The notes below the pieces were generated by a model. The model worked only from the letters and a program-made list of their open reading frames with translations. It ran no database searches and was not told the DNA's origin. Source: Pseudorhodoferax sp. Leaf274 (GTDB lineage: Bacteria > Pseudomonadota > Gammaproteobacteria > Burkholderiales > Burkholderiaceae_C). From it: a DNA stretch of 64,000 bases. Of the stretch, positions 8,035-17,232 are shown in pieces. The stretch lies in contig NZ_LMNA01000001.1 of assembly GCF_001422445.1 (NCBI RefSeq), positions 356,735-420,734 of the forward strand, written 5' to 3'. How positions within the stretch are numbered: the stretch's first letter is position 1; each line of letters opens with the position of its first letter. Made by a program: the position numbers and the translations under genes.

Positions 8035-9399
8035 TCAAACGTGCAGCAGCAGGTGCTCACGCTCCCAGGGCGAGATGACCTTCATGAACTCCTCGTACTC
8101 GATCTCCTTGACCTCGGTGTAGACGGTCACGAACTCCTTGCCCAGCACGTCGTGCAGGTCGACCTTGGCCTTGAGCAGCTCCAGCGCCTCGCCCAGGCTG
8201 CGCGGCAGGCTGTACTCGCCCAGGTAGGCGTCGCCCTTGCACTCGGGCTTGGGCTCGATGCGGTTCTTCATGCCCAGATAGCCGCAGGCCAGCGTGGCCG
8301 CGAGCGCCACGTAGGGGTTGGCATCGGCGCCGATCACGCGGTTCTCGATGCGCCGCGCGGCCGGCTCGGCCACGGGCGCGCGGATGCCCACGGTGCGGTT
8401 GTCCGTGCCCCACTGGATGTTGATCGGCGCGGCCGTCGAGCGCGCCAGGCGCCGGTACGAATTCACGTAGGGCGCGAACAGCGCCATGGCCGCCGGGATG
8501 TAGCGCTGCAGCCCGCCGATGTACCAGCGGAAGGCGTCCGAAGCGCTGCCGTCCGGGTTGCTGAAGATGTTGCGGCCGTCCCGGTCGAGCACGCTCTGGT
8601 GCACATGCATGGCGCTGCCCGGCTCGTGGGCCATGGGCTTGGCCATGAAGGTGGCGTACATCTCGTGGCGCAGCGCGGCCTCGCGGATGGTGCGCTTGAA
8701 GAAGAACACCTCGTCGGCCAGGCCCAGCGGGTGGTCGTGGAAGAAGTTGATCTCCATCTGGCCGGCGCCGACCTCGTGGATCAGCGTGTCGACGTTGAGC
8801 TCCATCTTCTCGCAGTAGGCGTAGATGTCCTCGAACAAGGGATCGAACTCGTTGACCGCGTCGATGGAGTAGGCCTGGCGCGAGGTCTCGGCACGGCCGC
8901 TGCGGCCACGCGGCGGACGCAGCGGCTGGTTGGGGTCGACATTGCGCTCGACCAGGTAGAACTCCAGCTCGGGCGCGACCACCGGATTCCAGCCTTCGGC
9001 CGTGAACAGGTTGCACACGCGGCGCAGCACCGAGCGCGGCGCGTAGGGGATGAGGTTGCCGTTGCGGTCGAAGCAGTCGTGGATGACCTGCGCGGTCGGG
9101 TCGCTCGCCCAGGGCACGATGCGCACGGTGGCCGGGTCCGGGCGCAGGTGCATGTCGCGGTCGGTCGGCGTGATGACGTCGTAGTAGGGGCCCTGCTCGG
9201 GAAACTCGCCCGTCACGCCGATGGCGACGATGGCCTCGGGCAGCCGCATGCCGCGGTCCTCGGTGAACTTCTCGCGCGGCAGGATCTTGCCGCGCGCCAC
9301 GCCCGTGAGGTCGGGCACCAGGCACTCGATCTCGGTGACGCGGCGCTCGTTGAGCCACTGCTCCAGATCGCTGAACGTGAAATTGTCTCGGACGACCAT
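8035..9399 (-). CDS. puuA: gamma-glutamylputrescine synthetase (glutamine synthetase family)
   Basis: ATP-dependent ligase of 454 residues of the glutamine synthetase fold, joining glutamate to an amine. It shows EFYLVERN and GQMEINFFHD metal-ligand strands, the MHVHQSVLDRDG loop, NSYRRLARSTAAPINIQWGTDNRTVGIR for glutamate binding, and RIENRVIGADANPYVALAATLA. These features and the flanking genes place it with PuuA rather than with nitrogen-assimilating GlnA. ATG 9399 follows AGAGGAAAGG and begins a normal PuuA N-terminus. The frame is open far upstream, but that stretch overlaps the next gene antiphase and is not coding here. Confidence 0.88.
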   Translation of the reverse strand: MVVRDNFTFSDLEQWLNERRVTEIECLVPDLTGVARGKILPREKFTEDRGMRLPEAIVAIGVTGEFPEQGPYYDVITPTDRDMHLRPDPATVRIVPWASDPTAQVIHDCFDRNGNLIPYAPRSVLRRVCNLFTAEGWNPVVAPELEFYLVERNVDPNQPLRPPRGRSGRAETSRQAYSIDAVNEFDPLFEDIYAYCEKMELNVDTLIHEVGAGQMEINFFHDHPLGLADEVFFFKRTIREAALRHEMYATFMAKPMAHEPGSAMHVHQSVLDRDGRNIFSNPDGSASDAFRWYIGGLQRYIPAAMALFAPYVNSYRRLARSTAAPINIQWGTDNRTVGIRAPVAEPAARRIENRVIGADANPYVALAATLACGYLGMKNRIEPKPECKGDAYLGEYSLPRSLGEALELLKAKVDLHDVLGKEFVTVYTEVKEIEYEEFMKVISPWEREHLLLHV

Positions 9400-9457
9400 G
9401 CTTGCCTTTCCTCTTGCCTGTGTTGCGGTACCGGGGGACGGAGAGAGGCCATGGCCG

Positions 9458-10270
9458 CTAGGTCTCGGGCACGCGCTCGCCCTCCTGGTCGCGCCCGTGC
9501 GCCGCGCGCCAGCGGCGGCATGCCGCGCCGAACGCCGCCAGCAGCTGGCGCGAGGCGGGGTTGTCCGCCGCCTGCCATTCCGGGTGCCACTGCACGCACA
9601 GGTTGAAGCCCGTGGACCGGGGATCGGAGAAGGCCTCGATGAGGCCGTCGGGCGCCAGCGCCTCCACGCGCAGCCCCGGCGCCAGGCGCTGGATGCCCTG
9701 GCCATGCAGGCTGTTGACCTGCAGCGCGTCGGCGCCGAGCACGGCCTGCAGCACCCCGCCGGGCAGCAGCCGCACGGGGTGCGCCGGGCCGTACTGCGTG
9801 TGGACGGCGTCGGCGTCGCGCGCACGGTGGTCGGCCAGGCCGGGCTGCTCCTGCACGGCCTGGTGCAGGCTGCCGCCCAGCGCGACATTGACCTCCTGGA
9901 AACCGCGGCAGATGGCGAACAGCGGCATGCCCCGCTGCAGCACGGCGCGCACCAGCGGCAGCGTCCAGGCGTCGCGCAGCTCGTCCAGCGGCAGGCTGCT
10001 GTCGTGCACGTCCTCGCCGAAGTGCCGGGGATGGACGTTGGAGGCGGAACCGGTGAGCAGCACGCCGTCGGCCAGGTCGAGCAAGGCGTCCAGCTCGTCC
10101 GGTTGCGCCGCCGGCACCACGAGTGGCAGGCAGCCCGCGAGCCGGACCGCCTCGATGTACTTGTTGCCCGCGACATGGAAGGGGTGCTCGCCCAGCCGCT
10201 TGCTGCAGGCAGGCACCAGGACCACCGGCGGGCTGCCCGGGCGGGGCGGGATCGGCGTGTGGGTGCTCAC
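9458..10270 (-). CDS. puuD: gamma-glutamyl-gamma-aminobutyrate hydrolase, class I amidotransferase
   Basis: Peptidase C26 protein of about 270 residues that would release GABA from gamma-glutamyl-GABA. The nucleophile elbow is FAICRGFQEVNVALGG, and the histidine-glutamate pair lies in LCVQWHPEW. The start is uncertain: GTG 10270 gives a normal-length protein beginning VSTHTPIPPRPGSPPVVLVPACSK, whereas ATG 10345 would add 25 residues unlike the family. It precedes puuA by 58 bp in the same direction and so heads the putrescine gene set. A second, divergent member of the family is at 28273. Confidence 0.87.
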   Translation of the reverse strand: MSTHTPIPPRPGSPPVVLVPACSKRLGEHPFHVAGNKYIEAVRLAGCLPLVVPAAQPDELDALLDLADGVLLTGSASNVHPRHFGEDVHDSSLPLDELRDAWTLPLVRAVLQRGMPLFAICRGFQEVNVALGGSLHQAVQEQPGLADHRARDADAVHTQYGPAHPVRLLPGGVLQAVLGADALQVNSLHGQGIQRLAPGLRVEALAPDGLIEAFSDPRSTGFNLCVQWHPEWQAADNPASRQLLAAFGAACRRWRAAHGRDQEGERVPET

Positions 10271-10367
10271 GGGCTTGCTCAGGGGGTCTGTTGCGCCATG
10301 CCCGTTGCGTGTGCAAGGGGTATGCCAATGTACCTGCCGGGCCATCGTCCCCGGCCCGCGTAAGCCC

Positions 10368-11135
10368 TTAAAACGGGGTCAGTGCGCCGTCGACGAAGAC
10401 CTTGAGTTCGCCCGGCGCGAAGGCCGTCCAGGCCTCGTTGGTCGTGAGCGGCGTGGTCACGACGACGGCCACGCGGTCGTCCGGCGTGGTCAGGCTGGAG
10501 AAGTCGACCGACAGGTCCTCGTCGGCCAGCTGGGCCTGCGTGAACGGATGGCGCCGCTCCACGTAGTGCAGCAGCGTGGAGGCATGGGCCCACAGCGCCT
10601 GCCCGTTGGACAGCAGGAAGTTGAAGGTGCCGTGCCGCGCGATGCGCGGCGCCAGCTCGCGCAGCGTGATGCTGAGCTCCTCCACCGTGGGCACGCCGGC
10701 ATGCGACTTGGCCAGTTCCTGCATGATCCAGCAGAACGCGCGCTCGCTGTCGGTGCTGCCCACCGGGCGGAACGCCGCATGCAGGCGCGGGTGGAAGTCC
10801 TTCAGGTCGCCGTTGTGCGCGAACACCCAGTAGCGGCCCCAGAGCTCGCGCACGAAGGGGTGGCAGTTCTCCAGCGCCACCACGCCCTGCGTGGCCTTGC
10901 GGATGTGCGAGATGACGTTGCGGCTCTTGATCGGGTAGCGGCGGATCAGCTCGGCCACGGGCGATTCGCAGGCGCTCTGGTGGTCCACGAAATGCCGCAG
11001 CCCATGGCCCTCGAAGAAGGCGATGCCCCAGCCGTCGCTGTGGTGGTCGGTGCGGCCGCCGCGTTCGGCGAAGCCCGTGAAGCTGAACACCACGTCGGTC
11101 GGCGTGTTGCAGTTCATGCCGAGCAACTGGCACAT
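10368..11135 (-). CDS. yafJ: YafJ-like class II glutamine amidotransferase
   Basis: N-terminal-nucleophile amidotransferase of 255 residues. After removal of Met1, Cys2 in MCQLLGMNCNTP is the catalytic nucleophile. HHSDGWGIAFFEG, SHIRKATQGVVALENCHPF and WVFAHNGDL are the glutamine-pocket motifs. The protein consists only of the amidotransferase domain, as in Escherichia coli YafJ, whose physiological reaction is not settled. Its start lies four bases after the stop of the upstream efflux gene, suggesting they are co-transcribed. No synthase partner is fused or adjacent. Confidence 0.9.
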   Translation of the reverse strand: MCQLLGMNCNTPTDVVFSFTGFAERGGRTDHHSDGWGIAFFEGHGLRHFVDHQSACESPVAELIRRYPIKSRNVISHIRKATQGVVALENCHPFVRELWGRYWVFAHNGDLKDFHPRLHAAFRPVGSTDSERAFCWIMQELAKSHAGVPTVEELSITLRELAPRIARHGTFNFLLSNGQALWAHASTLLHYVERRHPFTQAQLADEDLSVDFSSLTTPDDRVAVVVTTPLTTNEAWTAFAPGELKVFVDGALTPF

Positions 11136-11138
11136 GGG

Positions 11139-12605
11139 TCAGGCTCCTGCCGCGCGCGGGTTGGCGCGCAGCTGCCGCGCAGCCGCGATCGCCAGCACGC
11201 ACAGCGCGGCCAGCATCAGGAAGGTCTCGTTGAACGCGGCCAGGCGCTCCGGGCTCACGCCGGCCTGCGGCATCAGGCTCTGGCCGTGCGCGGCGAGCCG
11301 CCACTCGAGCACGATGCCGCACAGGCTCACGCCCGTGGCGCCGCCCAGCATGCGCAGGAAGTTGATCGCGCTGGCGCCTTGCGGGATCAACGATTTGTCG
11401 AGCGAACGCATGGCGCCCAAATTCAGCGAAGGCAGGATGAAGCCCAGGCCGATGCGGCCCAGGATGGCCCAGGCCACGAGCCAGGCGATCGGGCTGGCCG
11501 CCGGCACCGTCATCATGAGCGCGAACGAGGCCGCCAGCAGCGCCAGGCCCGTGCTGACCAGCAGCGACGCGGGCTTGCGGTCCGCGAGCCGGCCGACCAG
11601 GGCCATGGTGCCGGCCAGCACCAGGCTGGCGGGCACCAGGATCGTGCCCACGTGCGCGGCCGACAGGTGCAGCGCCGACTGCATGTAGACCGGCAGCAGG
11701 TAGGTGGAGCCGAACAGGGCCGTGCCGTAGATGCCCGAGACCACGCAGCCCATGGCGTAGGCGCGCGACTGGAACAGCCGCATGTCCATCAACGGCAGGC
11801 CGCCGCCGCGTGTCTGGCGCTCCTGCCACCAGATGAAGGTGCCGAAGGCGGCCACCGCGGCGGCCAGCAGCAGCATGGCGAACGCGCCCGGCCGCGCGTG
11901 CAGTTCCACCATGCCGTTGAGCAGGCACAGCGTGCCCACGGTGCCCAGGGCCAGCCCGGACCAGTCGAGCCGCCCGCCGTCGCGCGTGGCCGCCGCGCCG
12001 CCCGGCGCCGTCATCGGCACATAGGTGCGCGCCAGCCACAGCGAGGCGATGCAGAACGGCACGACCATGAAGAAGATCGAGCGCCAGCCGAAGGCCTCGA
12101 CCAGCAGGCCGCCGATGCTGGGGCCGATGGCCGGCGCCAGCACCACGCCCATGCCGAAGATGCCGGTCGCGCGGCCCTGCTCGTGCGGCTGGAAGGCGCG
12201 CAGGATGATGATGGCCGGGATGGGTTGCACCACGCCCGCGGCCAGGCCCTCGGCCACGCGCGCGGCGAGCACCAGGCCGTAGTCCGACGCGAAACCGCCC
12301 GCGATGCCGCCGGCCATGAGCAGCCACATGGCGCCCGAATAGGTGCGGCGGTAGCCGTAGCGCGCCAGCAGCCAGGGCGTGGTCAGCATGGAGCTGGTCA
12401 TGGCGACCATGAAGCCCGAGCTGACCCAGGCGGCACGCGACGGCCCCAGCGCGAACTGGTGGCTCATGTCCGGCACCGCCACGTTGACGATGGTGGAGGA
12501 CATGATGGATGCGATGGTGCCCACCATCACCGACAGCAGCAGCAGCCAGCGGTAACGCGGCCCATAGCGGGCCCGCAGGTCGGGCAGGGAAGACGTCGCG
12601 CTCAA
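11139..12605 (-). CDS. DHA2 (EmrB/QacA-type) MFS efflux transporter
   Basis: Inner-membrane drug:proton antiporter of 488 residues with about 14 hydrophobic segments. The first helices read WLLLLSVMVGTIASIMSSTIVNVAVPDM, the start typical of EmrB-like pumps, and the loop after helix 2 has AWVSSGFMVAMTSSMLTTPWLLARYGYRR (motif A region). GVVLAPAIGPSIGGLL is the motif C antiporter signature. The annotated start is a TTG at 12605 without a clear Shine-Dalgarno, chosen because the first helix begins soon after it. No periplasmic adaptor (EmrA-like) gene is adjacent. Substrates unknown. Confidence 0.88.
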   Translation of the reverse strand: MSATSSLPDLRARYGPRYRWLLLLSVMVGTIASIMSSTIVNVAVPDMSHQFALGPSRAAWVSSGFMVAMTSSMLTTPWLLARYGYRRTYSGAMWLLMAGGIAGGFASDYGLVLAARVAEGLAAGVVQPIPAIIILRAFQPHEQGRATGIFGMGVVLAPAIGPSIGGLLVEAFGWRSIFFMVVPFCIASLWLARTYVPMTAPGGAAATRDGGRLDWSGLALGTVGTLCLLNGMVELHARPGAFAMLLLAAAVAAFGTFIWWQERQTRGGGLPLMDMRLFQSRAYAMGCVVSGIYGTALFGSTYLLPVYMQSALHLSAAHVGTILVPASLVLAGTMALVGRLADRKPASLLVSTGLALLAASFALMMTVPAASPIAWLVAWAILGRIGLGFILPSLNLGAMRSLDKSLIPQGASAINFLRMLGGATGVSLCGIVLEWRLAAHGQSLMPQAGVSPERLAAFNETFLMLAALCVLAIAAARQLRANPRAAGA

Positions 12606-12630
12606 GGGAACAGGGCCGTTGCCGGCCCGC

Positions 12631-12819
12631 TTACTTTTTCTCGGACCAGAGCTGGCCGCCAGTGGCCCAGTTCTCGCGCTTGATGTCGGTGATGATGATG
12701 TCCACGGACTCGGGCGAGCCGCCGAGGATCTCGACGGACACGCGGGTGAGCTCGGCCACGAGCTTCTTCTTCTGCTCGACCGTGCGGCCTTCCATCATTT
12801 CAACGTGGTAGGTGGGCAT
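12631..12819 (-). CDS. 4-oxalocrotonate tautomerase family protein
   Basis: A 62-residue tautomerase-fold protein. Pro2, exposed after Met removal, is the expected catalytic base (MPTYHVEMMEGRTVEQKKKLVAELTR). The helix and second strand (ESVDIIITDIKRENWATGG) match the short-chain tautomerase subfamily that assembles as hexamers. A strong AGGAGAA precedes the ATG. No aromatic meta-cleavage genes adjoin it, so the substrate is not deducible; it may act on 2-hydroxymuconate or be a promiscuous tautomerase. Confidence 0.88.
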   Translation of the reverse strand: MPTYHVEMMEGRTVEQKKKLVAELTRVSVEILGGSPESVDIIITDIKRENWATGGQLWSEKK

Positions 12820-12855
12820 GGGTTCTTCTCCTGAAAGGGCTGAAAGCCGCGCATG

Positions 12856-13074
12856 TTAGCCCTGGGCACAACGCGCGCAGACGCAGGCCAGGCCGCGCGC
12901 GGCCAGCGGGACGCGCGCCAGCACCTCGGGCGCGATGCGCGCCTGCATGCACCAGCAATCGGCGGCACGCGCTCCATCGGCGCCGGCTGCCATCGCGCAC
13001 GCGCTGGGTTGGCCACACAAGGGGCAGCGGCCAGCATCGGGCACGGGCGGCGGCTTGGAAGGTGCGGCATGCAT
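12856..13074 (-). CDS. cysteine-rich CWC family protein
   Basis: A 72-residue protein with nine cysteines arranged as CPLCGQ, a lone Cys, CWC and CVCARC near the C-terminus. The CWC triplet names this small family of unknown function (PF14375 type). The pattern suggests a metal-binding ribbon. It has no signal peptide, so it is presumably cytoplasmic. The start at 13074 gives MHAAPSKPPPVPDAGRCPLC, the normal beginning for the family. It is separated by 36 bp from the tautomerase gene downstream and could be co-transcribed with it. Confidence 0.8.
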   Translation of the reverse strand: MHAAPSKPPPVPDAGRCPLCGQPSACAMAAGADGARAADCWCMQARIAPEVLARVPLAARGLACVCARCAQG

Positions 13075-13180
13075 CGATTCAGTGTAGGCCAAGCCCGCGT
13101 TCGCCAGGGCTCGGGCGGGAGGTGGCGCAGGCGCCTGCACAATCGATCGATCACCGATCCCCCAGAACAAGGAGAACCTC

Positions 13181-13531
13181 ATGCTGGCCAACATCCTGAT
13201 CGTCCTCGTCGCGCTGCTGCACCTGTACTTCCTGGTCCTGGAGATGGTGCTCTGGGACAAGCCGCAGGGCATGAAGGCGTTCAACCTCACGCCCGAGAAG
13301 GCCGAGATGACCAAGGCCATGGCGGCCAACCAGGGCCTGTACAACGGCTTCCTGGCGGCCGGGCTGCTCTGGGGCCTGAACCTGGGCGTGGAAGGCCTGC
13401 ACATCAAGGTCTTCTTCCTCGCCTGCGTGGCGGTGGCCGGCGTGTTCGGCGCGCTGACGGTCAGCCGCAAGATCTTCTTCATCCAGGCGCTGCCGGCCCT
13501 GCTGGCGCTGGCCGCGCTCTGGCTGCGGTAG
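13181..13531 (+). CDS. DUF1304 membrane protein
   Basis: A 116-residue integral membrane protein with four hydrophobic helices (MLANILIVLVALLHLYFLVLEMVLW; NGFLAAGLLWGLNLGV; VFFLACVAVAGVFGALTVS; IFFIQALPALLALAALWL). The sequence LEMVLWDKPQGMKAFN and AANQGLYNGFLAAGLLWG are hallmarks of the DUF1304 family, whose function is unknown. ATG 13181 is preceded by AAGGAGAA. It is convergent with the AI-2E family gene, 13 bp away. Confidence 0.9.
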   Translation: MLANILIVLVALLHLYFLVLEMVLWDKPQGMKAFNLTPEKAEMTKAMAANQGLYNGFLAAGLLWGLNLGVEGLHIKVFFLACVAVAGVFGALTVSRKIFFIQALPALLALAALWLR

Positions 13532-13544
13532 AGGGCGAGCTGGG

Positions 13545-14663
13545 CTACACGACCTCGTCGCCGGCCGGCGGCTGCTGGGGCGCCGCGGTCGCCTCGGCCA
13601 GTGCATTGGCCTGGGCCTGCTCGGTGGCGAAGATGTCCCACACGGCGATGAACATGGCCGCGATCAGCGGCCCGATCACGAAGCCGTTGAGCCCGAACAG
13701 CGCCATGCCCCCCAGCGTGCTGATCAGCACCACGTAGTCGGGCATCTTGGTGTCCTTGCCGACCAGCAGCGGGCGCAGCACGTTGTCGACCAGGCCGATC
13801 ACCAGCACGCCGTAGACGATCAGGCCGATGCCCTGCAGCGTCGCGCCGGTGGCCAGCAGGTAGGCGGCCACCGGGCCCCAGACCAGGCCCGCGCCCACGG
13901 CCGGCAGCAAGGACAGGAAGGCCATCAGCACCGCCCACAGCACCGGTGCGTGGATGCCCAGGAACCAGAACGCCACGCCGCCCAGCGCGCCCTGCACCAC
14001 GGCCACGGCGATGTTGCCCTTCACGGTGGCGCGGATCACGGTGGTGAACTTGCCCGAGAGGTTGCGCAGGTAGCTCGCGTTGAGCGGGATCGCATCGCGC
14101 ATGCGGCGCGACAGCTGCGCGCCGTCCCGCAGCAGGAAGAACAGCAGGTACAGCATGATGAAGAAGGCCACCACGAAGTCGAAGGTGTTCTGGCCGATGT
14201 TGAGCGCGCTGGCCGCGATCTTCTGGCCGCCTTCGTTCAGGGCCGCGGTGACGCGCTGCTGCAGCACCGACAGGTTGTCGAGCCCGAAGCGTCCCAGCAG
14301 CTGCGTGAGCCAGTCGGGCAGCGCGGCATAGATCTGGTTCGCATAGCTGGCCAGGCTGAAATCGCCCTGGCGCATGCGCTCGTACAGCGCGGTGCCCTCC
14401 TGCACCAGGGAGGCCGTGATCAGCGACAGCGGCAGGAACACCAGCACCAGGATGAGCAGCACCGTGAGCAGCGCCGCCACCGTGGGCCGCTGCCCGGTCT
14501 TGCGCAGCAGGCGCCGGTACAGCGGTGCGAACACGATGGCCAGCACCGCGCCCCAGAAGACTGCGCCGTAGAACGGCAGCAGGATCCAGCCAAAGGCGAC
14601 CGAGACGGCCACCAGCAGCAGGATGAAGGCTTTTTGTTCGAGTGCCGGGGACTGTGAGGACAT
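13545..14663 (-). CDS. AI-2E family (PerM-like) transporter
   Basis: Polytopic membrane protein of 372 residues with about eight helices. The family signature VFWGAVLAIVFAPLYRRLLR is at the N-terminus, LLPAVGAGLVWGPVAAYLLATG in the core, and GLVDNVLRPLLVGKDTKMPDYVVLISTLGGMALFGLNGFVIGPLI near the end. That last block is diagnostic of the TqsA/PerM superfamily. Members export small molecules or ions; the name AI-2E does not prove autoinducer transport. ATG 14663 has a GAGG nearby. Convergent with the DUF1304 gene. Confidence 0.9.
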   Translation of the reverse strand: MSSQSPALEQKAFILLLVAVSVAFGWILLPFYGAVFWGAVLAIVFAPLYRRLLRKTGQRPTVAALLTVLLILVLVFLPLSLITASLVQEGTALYERMRQGDFSLASYANQIYAALPDWLTQLLGRFGLDNLSVLQQRVTAALNEGGQKIAASALNIGQNTFDFVVAFFIMLYLLFFLLRDGAQLSRRMRDAIPLNASYLRNLSGKFTTVIRATVKGNIAVAVVQGALGGVAFWFLGIHAPVLWAVLMAFLSLLPAVGAGLVWGPVAAYLLATGATLQGIGLIVYGVLVIGLVDNVLRPLLVGKDTKMPDYVVLISTLGGMALFGLNGFVIGPLIAAMFIAVWDIFATEQAQANALAEATAAPQQPPAGDEVV

Positions 14664-14745
14664 GGGACGAAGAGGCTGTCAGAGGTGCCGCGCATCGTAT
14701 CGGCAAATCGCGCCTGGCCCTGGCCCGTCCGCCACCAACGCAGGT

Positions 14746-14763
14746 CGGACGGGACGCCGTCCG
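14746..14763. terminator. hairpin between AI-2E gene and malate synthase terminator
   Basis: CGGACGG, loop GACG, CCGTCCG: a perfect 7-bp stem only 6 bp from the larger hairpin at 14770. It may be a second terminator or attenuator stem for transcription coming from malate synthase. There is no T-tract. Confidence 0.35.
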
Positions 14764-14769
14764 CCATGC

Positions 14770-14795
14770 AAGACGGCGCCCGCAGGCGCCGTCTT
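14770..14795 (-). terminator. strong hairpin after malate synthase
   Basis: Arms AAGACGGCGCC (14770-14780) and GGCGCCGTCTT (14785-14795) are perfect reverse complements around a 4-base loop. It lies 20 bp downstream of the malate synthase stop and upstream of the AI-2E gene, where termination is expected. A U-tract is weak in either direction, as is common in GC-rich genomes. Confidence 0.7.
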
Positions 14796-14815
14796 CATTC
14801 ACCAGCGGGAAGCGC

Positions 14816-17011
14816 TCAGCTCGCCTTCACCTTCAACCGCCACGCATGCAGCAGCGGCTCGGTGTAGCCGCTCGGCTGCTCCTTGCCCTTGAACACCAGA
14901 TCCAGCGCCGCCTGGAACGCAGCGCCCTCGGGGTTGGCCACCAGGCTCTTGTAGAGCGGGTCGCCGGCGTTCTGCTTGTCGACCACGGCGGCCATGCGCG
15001 TGAAGGTCTCGCGCACCTGGGCTTCGGTCACCACGCCGTGGTGCAGCCAGTTGGCCATGTGCTGGCTGCTGATGCGCAGCGTGGCGCGGTCTTCCATGAG
15101 GCCCACGTTGTGGATGTCGGGCACCTTGGAGCAGCCCACGCCCTGGTCGACCCAGCGCACCACGTAGCCCAGGATGCCCTGGGCGTTGTTGTCGAGTTCC
15201 TGCTGCTTGTCGGCGGCAGACCAGCCGGTGTCCGTCGCCACGGGCACCGTCAGCAGGCCGTTCAGGATGGCGTCGCGCTCGCCCGCCACGTCGGTCTTCT
15301 CGAGTTCCTTCTGCACGTCTGCCACGCTGACCTGGTGGTAGTGCAGCGCGTGCAGCGTCGCGGCCGTGGGGCTGGGCACCCAGGCGGTGTTGGCGCCGGC
15401 CTTGGGGTGGCCGATCTTCTGCACCAGCATGTCGGCCATCAGGTCGGGCATGGCCCACATGCCCTTGCCGATCTGGGCCTTGCCGCGCAGGCCGGCAGCC
15501 AGGCCGACCAGCACGTTGTTCTTCTCGTAGGCCGTGATCCAGGGCGTGGTCTTCATCGCGCCCTTGCGCAGCATCGGGCCGGCCAGCATGGCGGTGTGCA
15601 TCTCGTCGCCCGTGCGGTCCAGGAAGCCGGTGTTGATGAAGGCCACGCGGCTGGCCGCCGCGGCGATGCAGGCCGCCAGGTTCACGCTGGTGCGGCGCTC
15701 CTCGTCCATGATGCCGAGCTTGACGGTGCTGTCGGCCAGGCCCAGCAGCTGTTCGACGCGGCCGAACAGTTCGCTGGCGAAGGCCACCTCGGCCGGGCCG
15801 TGCATCTTGGGCTTGACGATGTAGACCGAGCCGGTGCGCGAGTTGCGCACGGTCTGTCCGGCGCGGGGCTTGAGGTCGTGCAGCGCGATGGTGGTGGTGA
15901 CCACGGCATCCAGGATGCCTTCCGGAATCTCCTTGGTGGAGCCGTCGGCCGCCGTGTAGAGCACGGCCGGGTTGGTCATCAGGTGGCCGACATTGCGCAC
16001 GAACATCAGCGAGCGGCCGTGCAGCGTGACCGGCTTGCCATTGGCGCCGGTGTACTGGCGGTCCGGGTTCAGGCCGCGCGTGAAGGTCTTGCCGCCCTTG
16101 GCGACCTCCTCGGTCAGCGTGCCCTGCAGGATGCCGAGCCAGTTGCTGTACGCGACCACCTTGTCGTCGGCATCGACCACGGCGACCGAGTCTTCCAGGT
16201 CGAGGATGGTGGACAACGCGGACTCCAGCACCACATCGCTGACGCCGGCCGCGTCGGTCTTGCCGATGGCCGTGCTGCGGTCGATGCGGATGTCGATGTG
16301 GATGCCGTTGTGCTGCAGCAGCACCGAGGTCGGCGCCGCGGCGTCGCCCTGGTAGCCGATGAACTGCGCCGCGTCCTCCAGGCCGGTCTGGCCGGCACCG
16401 GTCTGCACCACCAGCTTGCCGCCGTCCACGCGGTAACCGGTCGCATCCCTGTGCGAACCGCTGGCCAGCGGCGCAGCTTCGTCGAGGAACTTGCGCGCGA
16501 ACGCGATGACCTTGGCGCCGCGGATGGGGTTGTAGCCGCCGGCCTTCTCGGCGCCGTCGTCCTCGGAGATCGCATCGGTGCCGTACAGCGCGTCGTACAG
16601 CGAGCCCCAGCGCGCGTTGGCCGCGTTCAGCGCGTAGCGCGCGTTCAGGATCGGCACCACCAGCTGCGGGCCGGCCTGGGTGGCCAGCTCGGCATCGACA
16701 TTGGCCGTGGTGGCCTGGGCGCCAGCGGGCACCGGCACCAGGTAGCCGATCTTCTCCAGAAATGCGCGGTAGCCCGGCATGTCGGCAATGGGGCCCGGGT
16801 GGGCCTGGTGCCAGGTGTCCAGCTCGGTCTGCAGGCGGTCGCGCTCGGCCAGCAGCGCGATGTTCTTGGGCGCCAGGTCGCCGACGATGGCGTCGAAGCC
16901 CTTCCAGAACGCGTCCGCCGCGATGCCGGTGCCGGGCAGCACCTTGTCTTCGATGAAGCGGGCCAGGTTGGTCGCGACCTGGAGGCGGTGGTAGGTGGTG
17001 CGTGCGGTCAT
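14816..17011 (-). CDS. glcB: malate synthase G
   Basis: Condenses glyoxylate and acetyl-CoA to malate, closing the glyoxylate route in the cytoplasm. At 731 residues it is the long G isoform. TIM-barrel motifs include [96 protein letters not shown] and the C-terminal [23 protein letters not shown] 17011 begins [22 protein letters not shown], the conserved N-terminus, behind GAAAGG. It is monocistronic, ends at a strong hairpin and is divergent from the serine hydrolase. Glyoxylate could come from several pathways; no isocitrate lyase is in this window. Confidence 0.96.
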   Translation of the reverse strand: MTARTTYHRLQVATNLARFIEDKVLPGTGIAADAFWKGFDAIVGDLAPKNIALLAERDRLQTELDTWHQAHPGPIADMPGYRAFLEKIGYLVPVPAGAQATTANVDAELATQAGPQLVVPILNARYALNAANARWGSLYDALYGTDAISEDDGAEKAGGYNPIRGAKVIAFARKFLDEAAPLASGSHRDATGYRVDGGKLVVQTGAGQTGLEDAAQFIGYQGDAAAPTSVLLQHNGIHIDIRIDRSTAIGKTDAAGVSDVVLESALSTILDLEDSVAVVDADDKVVAYSNWLGILQGTLTEEVAKGGKTFTRGLNPDRQYTGANGKPVTLHGRSLMFVRNVGHLMTNPAVLYTAADGSTKEIPEGILDAVVTTTIALHDLKPRAGQTVRNSRTGSVYIVKPKMHGPAEVAFASELFGRVEQLLGLADSTVKLGIMDEERRTSVNLAACIAAAASRVAFINTGFLDRTGDEMHTAMLAGPMLRKGAMKTTPWITAYEKNNVLVGLAAGLRGKAQIGKGMWAMPDLMADMLVQKIGHPKAGANTAWVPSPTAATLHALHYHQVSVADVQKELEKTDVAGERDAILNGLLTVPVATDTGWSAADKQQELDNNAQGILGYVVRWVDQGVGCSKVPDIHNVGLMEDRATLRISSQHMANWLHHGVVTEAQVRETFTRMAAVVDKQNAGDPLYKSLVANPEGAAFQAALDLVFKGKEQPSGYTEPLLHAWRLKVKAS

Positions 17012-17232
17012 GGCGGGCCTTTCGGAGTCCAAAAGCAGGTGGGGATCGTCTGGGGATGCAGAAATCGGGCCGCAGGCTGCGGCGCCCCCTGACTTTAGAG
17101 GACACTGGCCCTTCGATTGCGCACCGCAGCAGCGGGTCATCTGTGACCTGAATGACGGTAATCGACGGAAAATCCACCGCAGAACAGTCTCTGCGCGGCG
17201 CAATACCCCGTTTCGACCGCAGGAAACCCGCC

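Noticed and set aside
8035-10176. A longer 713-residue reading of the glutamine-synthetase gene
   Set aside because: The extra N-terminal 259 codons overlap the puuD gene in the wrong frame; ATG 9399 has a ribosome-binding site and a normal family N-terminus.
6602-10270. Putrescine gene set as a novel pathway
   Set aside because: Aminotransferase, PuuA-like ligase and PuuD-like hydrolase are the standard gamma-glutamylated putrescine genes in a common order.
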